Shown: positions 46,768 through 57,500, counted from the stretch's first letter. The stretch is DNA of 64,000 nucleotides from CAWAYH01 sp963786195 (GCA_963786195.1 CAWAYH010000009.1:62001-126000); one strand, 5' to 3'. Numbers and translations: made by a program. Notes: generated from the sequence alone by a model not told the origin.

Positions 46768-49101
46768 ATGCCACGTGTGACCCATCTGCTCATTGCCAGC
46801 AGCATCCTCGCGTTCATCGCCGGTGGCGCCGCGTCCGCGCGCGCCCAGCAGGCCGCGCAGCCCCCGGCGCCGCAAAGCGACCTTGCCGGCTGCAAGGTCT
46901 CGGAAATGCAGAGCGCCACGCAGAACTTCTTCGTCAAGGAGTCCGACGCGGGTAAGGAACGCATCCAGGTCCTCACGGGCGTGGGCGCGGTCTCGGTCCG
47001 CGTGGACTGCGACGACATGCAGTTCTTCGCGGATTTCGCGGAGGTCTACCTCGATCGCCACCGCGTCGTGGCGACCGGCAACGTGGTGTTCGTCTCCTCC
47101 AGCAGCCGCATCGCGGCAGAGCGGATGGAGTTCGACACGAAGTCACGCACGGGCGTCTTCTACAACGCGTCCGGCATGGCGTCGATGGGCGACCGCCCCG
47201 ACCGCAGCCTGTTCGGGACGCAGGAAGCCGACGCGCTCTTTCGCGGCAGGGAAATCCACAAGATCGGACCGAAGAAGTACAAGGTCGTGGACGGCGAGTT
47301 CACCACCTGCGTGCAGCCGACGCCGCGCTGGGAGATCGCGTCGGGATCGGTCACGCTCGAGCTGGACGACCACGCGCTGCTGAAGAACTCCATCATCCGC
47401 GTCAAGGGCGTGCCCCTGATGTACCTGCCGATCTTCTACTACCCGATCCAGGAGGATGACCGCGCCACCGGGTTCCTGATTCCGACGTATGGCACCTCCA
47501 CGTTCCGCGGGCAGACGCTGAGCAATGCCTTCTTCTGGGCGATCGGGCGCAGCCACGACGCGACGTTCGTGCACGACTGGTTCTCGAAGACCGGGCAGCA
47601 GGTCGGCGGGGAGTACCGCTACGTGCTCGGCGGCGGATCCCAGGGCAACGCGCGCGTGTCGATGCTGAACGAGCACGAGGTCGACAACGCGGACGGCTCG
47701 ACGACCCCGGCCCAGCGGAACTACGACATCCGCGGCTCGATGAACCAGAACCTCGGGCACGGGTTCCGCGCGCGGGCCGACGCCAACTTCTTCTCCAGCA
47801 TCACGACGCAGCAGCGCTACGAGCAGAACGTCTACGAGGCGACGAACCGGACGCGCCGGTTTGGCGGCAACCTGACCGGCAACTGGCGCGAGTACGTCGT
47901 CAGCTCAACGCTCGAGCGCAACGACACGTTCTATCCGGATGGCGCCGTCACGACCTACGGCGGTCTGCCGAGAATCAACGCGAGCCGCGGCGAGCGCCGC
48001 ATCGGGAAATCCCCGCTGTACTTCGGCGTCAACGGCGAATACAACACCATTCTCTGGACCACGGAGAACAAGGAAGGCGTCCCCATCGCTGACGGTGACC
48101 GCGGGCTGACGCGGATGGACGTCAACCCGGTGCTGCGCATGCCGTTCACGCGGTGGCCGTTTCTGACGTTCAACACGAGCGTCGGCTGGCGCGGCACGTG
48201 GTGGAACGAGAGCCTGGATCCGACCGGCGTCCAGATCAGCGAATCCATCGGCCGACGCTTCTTCGACTTCAACGCGCGCATCACCGGCCCGGTACTGACG
48301 CGCGTCTTCAACCGGCCCGGCGGCGGCTACGCCGAGAAATTCAAGCACGTCATCGAGCCGACTTTCTTCGTACGGCGTGTCACGCCCATCGACAACGTCG
48401 ACGAGATCGTCAAGATCGACGGCACCGACTACATCATCGGCCGCGTGACGCGGTACACCTACGGCTTGAACAACCGTCTGTACGCGAAGAAGACGACCGC
48501 ACGCGAAATCCTGAGCGTCTCGATCAACCAGAGCTATTACACCGACGCCAGAGCGTCGGTCGTGGATCAGCAGTATCAAAGCAGCTTCGGTGCGGTGAAA
48601 CCGACGAACTATTCTCCCGTCGCGGTGCTGGTGCGCGCGTCGCCGACGGTCAACGTCCAGGGAGAGTTTCGAACGGAATGGGATCCGACGGTCCACGCCC
48701 TGCGGACGTTTGGCGCCACGGGCATCGTGAACGCGACCCACGTCCAGGCGTCAGCCGGCTGGAGCCGGCGCCGGTTTCTTCCGAACCTTCCGGGCTTCGA
48801 TAACGCGGACCTCGCGGACCATTTCCTCAACGCCTCGACGACCGTGCGCGGCCTGCGCAACCGGATCGGCGCGACCTACGCGTTCAACTACGACGTGCGG
48901 CAGAACTTCTTCCTCCAGCAGCGGTACCTCGCGTATTACAATGCGCAGTGCTGCGGCGTCGCCGTCGAGTATCAATCGTTCAACTTCCTGGGCAGGGTCG
49001 CGCCGCTCGGCGTCCCACAGGATCGCCGATTCAACATCTCGTTCACGCTCGCGGGCATTGGCACGTTCTCGAACTTCCTGGGTGCCTTCGGCGGCCAATA
49101 G
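46768..49101 (+). CDS. lptD: LPS-assembly protein LptD (OstA/Imp)
   Basis: An outer-membrane beta-barrel inserting lipopolysaccharide. The 777-residue protein has a signal peptide (HLLIASSILAFIAGGAASAR) and an N-terminal OstA-like beta-jellyroll with VYLDRHRVVATGNVVFVSSS, RIAAERMEFDTKSRTGVFYN and YKVVDGEFTTCVQPTPRWEI. VPLMYLPIFYYPIQEDDRAT leads into a GFLIPTYGTS barrel with alternating strands to the C-terminal aromatic-rich end. The frame is clean. Its presence argues for an LPS-containing outer membrane. It is followed closely by sugar-nucleotide genes. Confidence 0.9.
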   Translation: MPRVTHLLIASSILAFIAGGAASARAQQAAQPPAPQSDLAGCKVSEMQSATQNFFVKESDAGKERIQVLTGVGAVSVRVDCDDMQFFADFAEVYLDRHRVVATGNVVFVSSSSRIAAERMEFDTKSRTGVFYNASGMASMGDRPDRSLFGTQEADALFRGREIHKIGPKKYKVVDGEFTTCVQPTPRWEIASGSVTLELDDHALLKNSIIRVKGVPLMYLPIFYYPIQEDDRATGFLIPTYGTSTFRGQTLSNAFFWAIGRSHDATFVHDWFSKTGQQVGGEYRYVLGGGSQGNARVSMLNEHEVDNADGSTTPAQRNYDIRGSMNQNLGHGFRARADANFFSSITTQQRYEQNVYEATNRTRRFGGNLTGNWREYVVSSTLERNDTFYPDGAVTTYGGLPRINASRGERRIGKSPLYFGVNGEYNTILWTTENKEGVPIADGDRGLTRMDVNPVLRMPFTRWPFLTFNTSVGWRGTWWNESLDPTGVQISESIGRRFFDFNARITGPVLTRVFNRPGGGYAEKFKHVIEPTFFVRRVTPIDNVDEIVKIDGTDYIIGRVTRYTYGLNNRLYAKKTTAREILSVSINQSYYTDARASVVDQQYQSSFGAVKPTNYSPVAVLVRASPTVNVQGEFRTEWDPTVHALRTFGATGIVNATHVQASAGWSRRRFLPNLPGFDNADLADHFLNASTTVRGLRNRIGATYAFNYDVRQNFFLQQRYLAYYNAQCCGVAVEYQSFNFLGRVAPLGVPQDRRFNISFTLAGIGTFSNFLGAFGGQ

Positions 49102-49102
49102 A

Positions 49103-50133
49103 ATGAACTCCTCAATGCTCAACGTGCTGGTCACCGGCGGCGCCGGTTTCATCGGGTCGAATTTCGTGCGCCACGCGCTTGCCACACACGCAGACTGGCG
49201 TGTCACGACCCTGGACAAGCTGACCTACGCCGGGCGGCTCGAGAATCTGAAGGACGTCTTCGATCACCCGCGGCACGAGTTCGTGAAAGGCGATGTCGCG
49301 GATCCATCAGTGGCCGGACCCCTCGTCTCGGCGGCGGATCTCGTCGTCCATTTCGCCGCGGAAACGCACGTCGACCGGTCGATTCTGAACGCGGGCGAGT
49401 TCATCACGACGGATGTGTTCGGGACCTTCGTGCTGCTCGAGGCGGCCCGGCAGAATCCGCGCCTCCGCCGCTTCGTGCAGATCTCGACCGACGAGGTCTA
49501 CGGCAGCGTGCCCGACCGGATCGAGCCGCGAATCGGACGAATTGAAGCCACGCAATCCGTACTCGGCGAGCAAGGCCGGCGCCGATCGCCTCGCCTACAG
49601 CTACTGGGCCACCTACAACGTCCCGGTCGTCATCACGCGCGCGTCGAACAACTACGGGCCGAACCAGTTTCCCGAGAAGGTCATCCCGCTGTTCATCACG
49701 AACGCCATCGACGACCTCGCGCTGCCGTTGTACGGTGACGGCCTCAACGAGCGCGACTGGCTGCACGTCTCCGATCACTGCCAGGCGCTCGATGTGATCA
49801 TCGACGCGGGCGCAGCCGGCGAGGTCTACAACGTCGGCGGCGGCAATCACGTGCAGAACGCCGACCTGACGCGCCGCATCCTGCGAGCTGCTCGAGAAGC
49901 CGGAGTCGCTGATCCGCCACGTCGAGGATCGACCCGGCCACGATCGCCGCTATTCGCTCGACACGTCCAAGCTGCAGGCGCTCGGCTGGACCCCGCGCGT
50001 GGAGTTCGAGCAGGGCCTGGCTGACACCGTCAGCTGGTACCGCCAGAACGACTGGTGGTGGCGCCCGATCAAGCAGGGCGACCCCGCCTACAAGACCTAC
50101 TACGCCACCCAGTACGGCGACAGACAGGGCTGA
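49103..50133 (+). CDS. rfbB: dTDP-glucose 4,6-dehydratase
   Basis: An extended SDR enzyme making dTDP-4-keto-6-deoxyglucose, an LPS/exopolysaccharide precursor. Rossmann motif LVTGGAGFIGSNFVRHAL; HFAAETHVDRSILNAGEFIT; FVQISTDEVYGSV; YSASKAGADRLAYSYWATY (YxxxK); ITRASNNYGPNQFPEKVIPL; and tail IKQGDPAYKTYYATQYGDR. Frame changes lie near 49525 and 49890. The ATG at 49103 begins 1 bp after the lptD stop. Confidence 0.93.
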
Positions 50134-50142
50134 CGGCGGGCC

Positions 50143-51090
50143 GTGACGGGTCCACCTCTCATTACGGGCGCGACGGGCTTCGCAGGGAGTCACCTGCTCG
50201 ACCACCTGATCCAGCTCTCGCCGGTCGTGGGCGCCTGGGCGAATCCGCATGGCGCACCCGTCCCCGAGCAGCACCCGAAAGTGGTGTGGCGTGCGGTCGA
50301 CCTGCTGGACCGCGACGCGGTCCGCGCGGCCGTTGCCGATCTGCGCCCGTCGGCGATCTACCACTGCGCCGGCGCCGCCGACGTCGGCGGCTCGTGGGCC
50401 GATCCGGTCAAGCCGCTGCGCGTCAACACGCTGGGGACCCACCACCTGCTGAACGCGGTCCGCGACGCCGGACTTCGCTGTCCCGTGCTCGTCACGGGAT
50501 CGGCGCTGCTCTACCGCCCGTCCACGGAAGCGATCACCGAGGACTCGCCGATCGGACCGTCGAACCCGTACGCGCTCAGCAAGCTCGCGCAGGAAATGGT
50601 GGCCGCGCGGGTGACGTGGTGTCCCGTGCTGCTCGCGCGTCCCTTCAACCACGCGGGCCCGCGCCAGTCGCCCGCGTACGTCGTCTCCAGCTTCGCGCGT
50701 CAGATTGCCGAGATCGAGGCCGGAGTCAGCGAGCCCGTCCTGCGCGTCGGCAATCTCGACGCGCGCAGGGACATTACCGACGTCCGCGATACGGTTCGGG
50801 CCTACCGGCTCCTGATCGAGTCCGGGCAATCGGGCCGGCCGTACAACATCTGCAGCGGACGCGCGCATCGCATCGGAGACCTCCTCGACACGCTGATGGG
50901 ACTGTCCCGCACCCGCATCTCCGTCGCGGTCGATCCTTCGCGCCTGAGGCCGTCGGACAATCCGATCGTGCTTGGCGATCCCTCCCGGATGGCGCGCGAG
51001 ATCGGATGGCGGGCCGAAATCCCGATCGAGCGGACGCTCACAGATCTGCTGGACTACTGGCGACAGCGCACGACGGTCGCGCGCGCATGA
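50143..51090 (+). CDS. NAD-dependent epimerase/dehydratase, GDP-4-keto-6-deoxymannose reductase type
   Basis: A 315-residue extended SDR. Rossmann motif LITGATGFAGSHLLDHLI; IYHCAGAADVGGSWADPVKP; VLVTGSALLYRP; NPYALSKLAQEMV (YxxxK); ARPFNHAGPRQSPAYVVSSF; RRDITDVRDTVRAYRLLIE. The NHxGPxQ and DVRD motifs fit GDP-6-deoxy-4-keto-mannose reductase (rmd) better than UDP-galactose epimerase. The GTG start follows rfbB by 9 bp. The frame is clean. Confidence 0.8.
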   Translation: MTGPPLITGATGFAGSHLLDHLIQLSPVVGAWANPHGAPVPEQHPKVVWRAVDLLDRDAVRAAVADLRPSAIYHCAGAADVGGSWADPVKPLRVNTLGTHHLLNAVRDAGLRCPVLVTGSALLYRPSTEAITEDSPIGPSNPYALSKLAQEMVAARVTWCPVLLARPFNHAGPRQSPAYVVSSFARQIAEIEAGVSEPVLRVGNLDARRDITDVRDTVRAYRLLIESGQSGRPYNICSGRAHRIGDLLDTLMGLSRTRISVAVDPSRLRPSDNPIVLGDPSRMAREIGWRAEIPIERTLTDLLDYWRQRTTVARA

Positions 51091-51099
51091 CGCCAGGAG

Positions 51100-52466
51100 G
51101 TGCGGGTCGTCCTTCAGTCGCGCCGCCTGCCTACTCCGAAGACGCGCCGCAAGCTGGTGCACATGGGCATGGGCGGCTTCGCGCTGCTGCTCCGATACAT
51201 CCCATGGTGGCAGGCGGCATTGCTGGCTGGCGCTGCGCTCGTCTTCAACCTCGTCGTCCTGCCCCGCGTCGGCCGGGCTCTGTATCGCCCCGACGACCGC
51301 TCTCGCCGAATTCCGACGGGCATCGTGCTCTACCCCGTCGCCGTGCTGCTGCTCATCCTGATCTTTCCGTACCGGCTCGACATCGCGGCCGCCGCATGGG
51401 GCGTGCTCGCGGTCGGTGATGGCATGGCGACGATCGTCGGCCGGCGCGCGCGTGGGCGCCGCATCCCCTGGAATCGCGAGAAGACGGTCGCCGGCAGCGT
51501 GGCGCTCTTCGTGTTCGGCGGACTGGCGGCGGCTGGACTCGCCTGGTGGTGCCGGCCGAGCGCTGATTCCGACGCCCTACCCGTGGTTCTCGCTGGCCGC
51601 GCCGTTCGTGGCTGCGCTCGCCGCGGCGTTCGTGGAAACGATCCCCGTCAGGCTGAACGACAACGTCTCGGTTCCGGCCACCGCAGCAGCCGTATTGTGG
51701 GCGTCGTCCCTTGTCAGCGGGGATCTGATCGCGTCGGCGGCGATCGCGGCCGGTCACGCGCTTCTGCCCGCACTCGTCGTCAACATCATCGCCGCGTGGC
51801 TCGGCTACCGCGCGGGGACCGTGTCGCTTCAAGGCGCGATCTGCGGAGCGGTGATCGGCGTCGTGATTGCCGCCGCGGCCGGATGGCCCGGCTGGACGCT
51901 GCTCTTCGTGACGTTTCTCGCCGCGTCGATCAGCTCGCGGCTCGGCTTGCAGCGCAAGACGCTGCTCGGGATTGCCGAAGAGCGCGGGGGCCGTCGCGGC
52001 GCTGGAAACGCGATCGCCAACACCGGGTTCGCGGCGGCTGCCGCCTTCATGTCGGTCGCGACCTACGCGCACGATCAGGCGCTCGTCGCGTTCGCCGCGG
52101 CGCTGACCGCGGGAGGCAGCGATACGATCGCGAGCGAGATCGGCAAAGCCTGGGGACGCCGGGCGTATCTCGTGCCGACGTTCACAGCGGTCGTCCCGGG
52201 AACGCTCAGGTGCCGTATCGCTCGAAGGCACCGTGGCGGGTCTGGCCGGAGCGGCGGTACTCGCGGCGACGGCCATGCTGCTCGGGCTGATTCCCGAGCA
52301 TGCCTGGCTGCCGGTCGTCCTCGGCGCGACGCTCGGCTCGTTCGTCGAGAGCCTGCTCGGCGCGACGCTCGAGGGACCAGGTATCCTGAACAACGATCTC
52401 CTCAACTTTCTGAACACCGCGGTTGCGGGGATCGCCGCTGTCCTCATCCTGAGCGCAACGACATGA
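51100..52466 (+). CDS. Fused dolichol/phytol-kinase-like (COG0170) and DUF92 (VTE6-like) membrane protein
   Basis: A reconstructed ~455-residue polytopic protein. Domain 1 (to about residue 215) resembles SEC59/phytol kinase: RRKLVHMGMGGFALLLRYI, WGVLAVGDGMATIVGR, NREKTVAGSVALFVFGG and the closing FVETIPVRLNDNVSVPATAA. Domain 2 is DUF92: GCAxxG-like LQGAICGAVIGVV, RGGRRGAGNAIANTGFAAAA, AFAAALTAGGSDTIASEIGK, and SFVESLLGATLEGPGILNND. Frame changes lie near 51560 and 52210, but the frame runs uninterrupted across the domain junction, so the fusion is real. ATGA-coupled to ubiA. Predicted: prenol to prenyl-P (domain 1) to prenyl-PP (domain 2). Confidence 0.75.
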
Positions 52467-53378
52467 GCGGATCGCGCCCCGCCACCTGGTTCGAGTTCTC
52501 GCGACCGTTCACCCTCGTGGCGCCGGCGCTGGGATTCGCGTCCGGTTCGGTGACAGCCGCGGGCGCGTATCCACGCGACGCCTGGAGCGGCGACCTCGTC
52601 ATCTACCCGCTGATCGGCCTCACGATGGCGGCCGTGCTCAACGCCGCCTCGAACGGGCTGAACCAGATCTACGACCTCGACATCGATCGCATCAACAAAC
52701 CGAAGCGGCCGTTGCCGTCCGGCAGGCTGACGATGGCCGACGCATGGACGTTCACGATCTGTTCGTACGTGCTCGCGCTGGTGCTGGCGTGGATGGTCGC
52801 GCCCGGCTGGACGGCACGAATGCTTCTGGATCGTCGTGATTGCCACGGTGATCACCGTGGTCTACTCGGTGCCTCCGTTCCGGACGAAGCGGCTGGGCGT
52901 GTGGGCGAACCTGACGATCGCGATCCCGCGCGGCGTCCTGCTCAAGGTCGCCGGATGGTCGGCGGTCAAGACGGTCATGGCCGTCGAGCCTTGGTACATC
53001 GGCGGCATCTTCGGTCTCTTCCTGCTGGGCGCGTCCACGACCAAGGATTTTGCCGACATGGAAGGGGACGCGCGCGGGGGCTGCCGCACGCTGCCGATCA
53101 TCTACGGTGTCCGACGCGCCGCCTGGATGATTTCGCCGTCGTTCGTCGTGCCGTTCCTGATGATCTCGGCTGGCGCCTTCAGCGGAATTCTCACAGGCAA
53201 TTTCCTGCTGCTCCAGCTACTGGCCGCGACGATGACGGCGTACGGCGTCTACGTCTGCTACCTGATGCTCCGGCGTCCCGAGGACCTGGCGGTCGAGGAG
53301 AACCACGTGTCCTGGGCTCACATGTATCGAATGATGTTCGTCGCGCAGGTCGGATTTGCCGTCGCCTACCTCTTCTGA
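52463..53378 (+). CDS. UbiA-family prenyltransferase
   Basis: A ~304-residue, ~9-TM aromatic/lipid prenyltransferase. The first Mg-diphosphate motif is NQIYDLDIDRINKPKRPLPS; the second is STTKDFADMEGDARGGCRTL. The NQIYDLDIDRINKP form is closer to DGGGP-synthase and homogentisate/chlorophyll-type enzymes than to E. coli UbiA. The frame changes near 52830. The start ATG overlaps the stop of the fused kinase (ATGA), so the prenyl-PP donor may be produced by its neighbour. The acceptor is unknown. Confidence 0.87.
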
Positions 53379-53441
53379 GCCATTGACAGAACTGACGTCC
53401 GGCGGGATGATGTGCGTGGCGAACAAAAGGCGAAACACACA

Positions 53442-54483
53442 ATGGATGCTCCACGCCTCTTCGAATCACCCGCCGCTCCGCCCACGACCCGCACGATCGC
53501 GCTGACCGTCAAGCACGGCGGCGCCGAGGCGCTCGACCAGGCGCGCCTTCGCGCGGACGCCGCGCGGTATCAGGAAGTCACGTGCCGATCGGCATTGAAC
53601 GCGGTCAAGGGGATGCCGTTCAGCTGGACGCTCAATCCGTATCGCGGCTGCACCCACGGCTGCCATTACTGCTTCGCCCGCCGCTATCAGACGCAGTTCG
53701 AGCTGGGACCGGGTGACGAGTTCTCGTCCCTCATTTTCGTGAAGGTCAACCTCGTCCCGGTGCTGAGGCGCGAGCTCGACCGGCCGTCCTGGACGCGCGA
53801 GGTGGTGGCGCTCGGAACTGCAACCGATCCGTACCAGCCGATCGAAGGCCACTACAAGCTGACGCGCGGAGCCCTCGAAGCCTTCGTGCAGGCCCGCTCG
53901 CCGATCGGACTGGTCACGAAAGGCCCGATGGTCGTGCGCGACGCCGATCTGCTCGCCGAGCTGGGGAAGCACGCGGCGTGCACGGTCCACGTCAGCGTGC
54001 CCACCGTCGACGAGAGCGCGTGGTCCGCGCTCGAACCGGGGACCGCGCATCCGCTGCAGCGGCTCCGTGCAGTGAAGCTGCTCAGAAAGGCCGGCGTCAA
54101 CGCCGGGCGTGCTCATGGCGCCCATCGTGCCCGGCTTCACGACGCAGGCCTCGCGTCTCGAGGCGACGATCCGCGCGATCGCCGATCACGACGCCGCGTT
54201 CGTCGGGGCCAACGTGCTGCATCTGAAGGGCGGAACCAAAGATCACTTCATGGGATTCCTTCGCCAGGAGTACCCGCACCTTGTCGAAGGATACGAACGG
54301 CTGTACCCCGGGGCGTACGCGCCGAAGAGCTACACCACGGCCGTCAAGACGATGGTTCACGCGCTGGAGGAGCGGTACGACATCCGGTGGCGGGCGTCTG
54401 AATCCGAACCGGTCGAAGGCTCGACTGAGCAGGCTCCACCCACGCAAGTCGAGTTCGACTGGAAGCCGTCCCCACTCATCTAG
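53442..54483 (+). CDS. Radical SAM protein, SPL/Rv2578c type
   Basis: A ~346-residue radical SAM enzyme. The [4Fe-4S] motif is CTHGCHYC (C-x3-C-x2-C) in LNPYRGCTHGCHYCFARRY. Then VALGTATDPYQPIEGHYKLT, PIGLVTKGPMVVRDADLLAE, and VHVSVPTVDESAWSALEPGT. The C-terminal part (LMAPIVPGFTTQASRLEATI, SYTTAVKTMVHALEERYDIR) is in a second frame; the change is near 54107. Function of this group is not established; a repair or RNA-modifying role is only speculative. The stop codon is immediately followed, with no gap, by the stop codon of convergent ADOP. Confidence 0.85.
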
Positions 54484-57168
54484 TCACTGGTCGGTCCGCA
54501 GCGCGCTGACGGGATCGATGGTGGCCGCCCGCAGCGCGGGCACGAGGCTGGCGAGGAGCGCAACGACCGCCAGCATCACGCTGACCGCCGCAAACGTCGA
54601 GGGATCGTCGGGCGGCGTCTCGAAGAGCAGCGTCTTCAGCAGCTGGCCGACGACATACGCGCCGGCGAGGCCAATCGTCAGGCCGAGCAGGATGAGCATC
54701 GCAGCCTGTCGAAGGACCATGCCGAGGATGTCGCTTCGACGCGCGCCGAGCGCCGCGCGAACGCCGAACTCATGCGTCCGCTGCCCGACCGCGAACGACA
54801 CGACGCCATAGATGCCGACCAGGGTCAGCACGAGCGCGACCCCGGCAAACAGGACGATCAACAGCATCTCGAAGCGCCGCTGCGCGACGGACGAGCTGAC
54901 GATCTCGCGAAGTGTCCGCACGTTCCCGACGGGCTGGTCCTTGTCTATCGAACGCACGGCTTCCCTGATCGCCGGCACGAGCTCACGAGGATTGGATCTC
55001 GCTCGCACGGCAAAGTCCGCGAGCGTCACGGGATACATATCCGTCTGCGCCGCCGAGAAATACATCTCCGGGACGATCTCCGCGGTCTTGCCCGCGCGCC
55101 TGATGTCGCCGACGACGCCCACGACGGTCACCGGCGCCGTCTCCAGATTCCGTCGAACAACCTGGCTGAGCGGGTCGCGCCCTCTGAAAAATGCCCGCGC
55201 GAGGGCGGAGTTGATCACGACCACGGGGAGCGAGCCCGACCGGTCAGCGGGTTCGAACACGCGGCCCTGGAGCAGCGGGATCCCCAGCGTCGAGAAGTAG
55301 TCCGGGCTCACGGCCTGGAGGTTGACCTCGATCGGTTCCCTGCTGCCGTCGAAGAACATGCTGCCGCTCCAGCCGCCGCGCATCGGAAAACGGTTGGCGA
55401 ATCCTGTCGCCTGGACGCCGGGGATGGATCGCACGCGATCGGTCAGCGCCTCGAAGAACCGCAGGCGATCGTCCGGGGTCGCGTACCGCGATGCCGGCAG
55501 GCTGATGTTGAGCGTCAGGACTCGCTCGGTGGAAAACCCGAGGTCGACCCTGGATACGGTCATGAAGCTGCGCAGCAGCAGGCCGCTTGCCGTCAGCAGG
55601 ACGAGGGACAAGGCGATTTCCGCGACGACGAGCGCACTCCGCCACCGCACGACGATGGGAGCCGACGGAGAAGACGAGCGAGCCCTCAGCGCGTTGCTCA
55701 GCGGCGTTCTCGAGAGGTGTAAGGCCGGAAGCAGCCCGAAGAGAACGCCGGCGGCAGTCGAGAGCGCCGCCATGACCGCGAATACCCTGAGGTCGATGCC
55801 GAGTGCGTCGAGACGCGGGATTCCCGGCGGTGCGATGCGCCGGAGGATCGCGGCGAGCTGCCAGCCGATGCCGAGACCGGCGAGGCAGCCGCACGTCGAG
55901 AGGAGCAGGCTCTGAGTGACGAGCCCCTGCACGAGGCGCAGCCGGCTGGCCCCCAGCGCGGCCCGCACGGTCACCTCGCGCTGGCGGCCGAGCGCGCGCA
56001 CGAGCAGGAGATTCGCCAGGTTCACCGACGCGACGAGCCAGACGAGCCCGACCGCTCCGAGCAGGACGAGCAGCGAGGTGCGCACGCCGCGCGTGATGAC
56101 GTCGTGAAGGAACGCGATGCGGGCCGATTTGGTCGCGTTGGTATCCGGGTAAGTCTTCGCGAGCCAGGCCGAGATCCGATCGAGATCCGGCTGCGCCGAG
56201 GCCAGCGTCACGCCCGGGTTCAGGCGCGCGACGGCATCGAGATCGTGATTGCCATGGCCGTCGGGCGACAGGTCCTTCGCCGAGAACACGAGCGGAACGT
56301 AGACCGCCACGGGTTCGAGTCTGTTGAACTCGTGCGGCGATCTGAACGATCCCGGCAGCACCCCAATCACTTCGTACTCGACATCGTCGAGACGGATCGC
56401 GCTGCCGAGTACCGACGCTGGCGAGCCGAGCCGACGCCAGAGACCGTCGCTGAGCACCACCACCCGTTCGCGACCGGCGGTGCTTTCATCCGGAGTGAAA
56501 GCGCGCCCGAGGGCGGGTCGAACGTCAAGCACCGAGAAGTAGTTCGCGGTCGCTTGCTCGACCCACACCCGCTCCGGCAACCCGTTGCCCGTCAGGTTCT
56601 GCGGCGACAGACGGAAACCAGCGATGCCGCTGAACACCTGGGATTGACGCTGGACGTCGACGAGGTTGGCGCGCGACACCGACCCGCTGGCGTACCCGCC
56701 GGCACGATTCGTCTCCTCCCAGAGCCCCACGAGACGTTCCGGCTCGCCGTACGGCAGCGGACGCAACAGCACGGTGTCAATCGCGCCAAAGACAACGGCG
56801 TTGAGGCCTACTCCGAGCGCGAGGGTGGTGATCGCGGCGAGGCTGAACCCTGGCGAGCGCACGAGCGTCCGGGCGGCATAGCGCAGGTCCTGCGCCAGCG
56901 AGCTGAGCCAGCCGGAGCGGCGCCGGGCGCGTTCCACGCGCCGATCGATGCCACGGAGCACGCGGCGAACGCGCTCGACGTCTCCAAACTCGACGAGGGC
57001 CTGCGCGCGCGCGGCCTCGAGGGATCGCCCCTCGGCGGTCAGCGCCTCGATTCGCGCCTCGAGGTGGAACCGCAGCTCGTCGTCGACGTCGCTATCGATG
57101 TCGGAGCGCCAGAAGCGGGGCTGGAGACGCCAGCCTGGCCGCAGACGCGGAGGTCGGCCGGGCGTCAT
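54484..57168 (-). CDS. ADOP-family FtsX-type ABC permease (MacB-like)
   Basis: An 894-residue permease with the ADOP layout: an N-terminal cytosolic helix (VDDELRFHLEARIEALTAEG, EAARAQALVEFGDVERVR), then two MacB_PCD + FtsX modules. TM1: LAAITTLALGVGLNAVVFGA; periplasmic MacB_PCD; FtsX 1 with LANLLLVRALGRQREVTVRA; a second PCD; and FtsX 2 at the end (FGVRAALGARRSDILGMVLR). No ATPase is nearby, consistent with orphan permeases first described in Acidobacteria. The start ATG overlaps the padR stop. The frame is clean. Confidence 0.93.
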   Translation of the reverse strand: MTPGRPPRLRPGWRLQPRFWRSDIDSDVDDELRFHLEARIEALTAEGRSLEAARAQALVEFGDVERVRRVLRGIDRRVERARRRSGWLSSLAQDLRYAARTLVRSPGFSLAAITTLALGVGLNAVVFGAIDTVLLRPLPYGEPERLVGLWEETNRAGGYASGSVSRANLVDVQRQSQVFSGIAGFRLSPQNLTGNGLPERVWVEQATANYFSVLDVRPALGRAFTPDESTAGRERVVVLSDGLWRRLGSPASVLGSAIRLDDVEYEVIGVLPGSFRSPHEFNRLEPVAVYVPLVFSAKDLSPDGHGNHDLDAVARLNPGVTLASAQPDLDRISAWLAKTYPDTNATKSARIAFLHDVITRGVRTSLLVLLGAVGLVWLVASVNLANLLLVRALGRQREVTVRAALGASRLRLVQGLVTQSLLLSTCGCLAGLGIGWQLAAILRRIAPPGIPRLDALGIDLRVFAVMAALSTAAGVLFGLLPALHLSRTPLSNALRARSSSPSAPIVVRWRSALVVAEIALSLVLLTASGLLLRSFMTVSRVDLGFSTERVLTLNISLPASRYATPDDRLRFFEALTDRVRSIPGVQATGFANRFPMRGGWSGSMFFDGSREPIEVNLQAVSPDYFSTLGIPLLQGRVFEPADRSGSLPVVVINSALARAFFRGRDPLSQVVRRNLETAPVTVVGVVGDIRRAGKTAEIVPEMYFSAAQTDMYPVTLADFAVRARSNPRELVPAIREAVRSIDKDQPVGNVRTLREIVSSSVAQRRFEMLLIVLFAGVALVLTLVGIYGVVSFAVGQRTHEFGVRAALGARRSDILGMVLRQAAMLILLGLTIGLAGAYVVGQLLKTLLFETPPDDPSTFAAVSVMLAVVALLASLVPALRAATIDPVSALRTDQ

Positions 57169-57494
57169 GGCGTCGCCTTCATGACTTTCGCGACCGCGGT
57201 GACGTAGCGCGACCAGCTCTCGCTTTCGGTTTTCAGCGCCCGCCGGCCGGCGGCCGTCAGGTCGTAGAACTTGGCGCGCTTGCCTCTTTCGGAAAGACCC
57301 CACACGGAGGAGACCCAGCCACGCGCCTCCATGCGGTGGAGAGCGGTGTAGAGTGCGCCATCGAGAATGCGGAACGCGCGCTCCGACCCTTCGTGGATGA
57401 AGCGTGCGACGTCGTAGCCGTGGCGCGGTCCGTGCGACAGCGCCTGCAGCACGAGGACGTCGAGAGTGCCCTGCAGGAGATCGAGCCCGATCAT
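57165..57494 (-). CDS. PadR-family transcriptional regulator
   Basis: A 109-residue winged-helix repressor. LLQGTLDVLVLQALSHGPRH followed by GYDVARFI is the PadR N-terminus. ILDGALYTALHRMEARGWVS and RAKFYDLTAAGRRAL form the wing. It is translationally coupled to the ADOP permease (ATGA). The upstream region carries a 33-bp palindrome lying on the promoter, so autorepression is very likely. Confidence 0.93.
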   Translation of the reverse strand: MIGLDLLQGTLDVLVLQALSHGPRHGYDVARFIHEGSERAFRILDGALYTALHRMEARGWVSSVWGLSERGKRAKFYDLTAAGRRALKTESESWSRYVTAVAKVMKATP

Positions 57495-57500
57495 CGGCCG

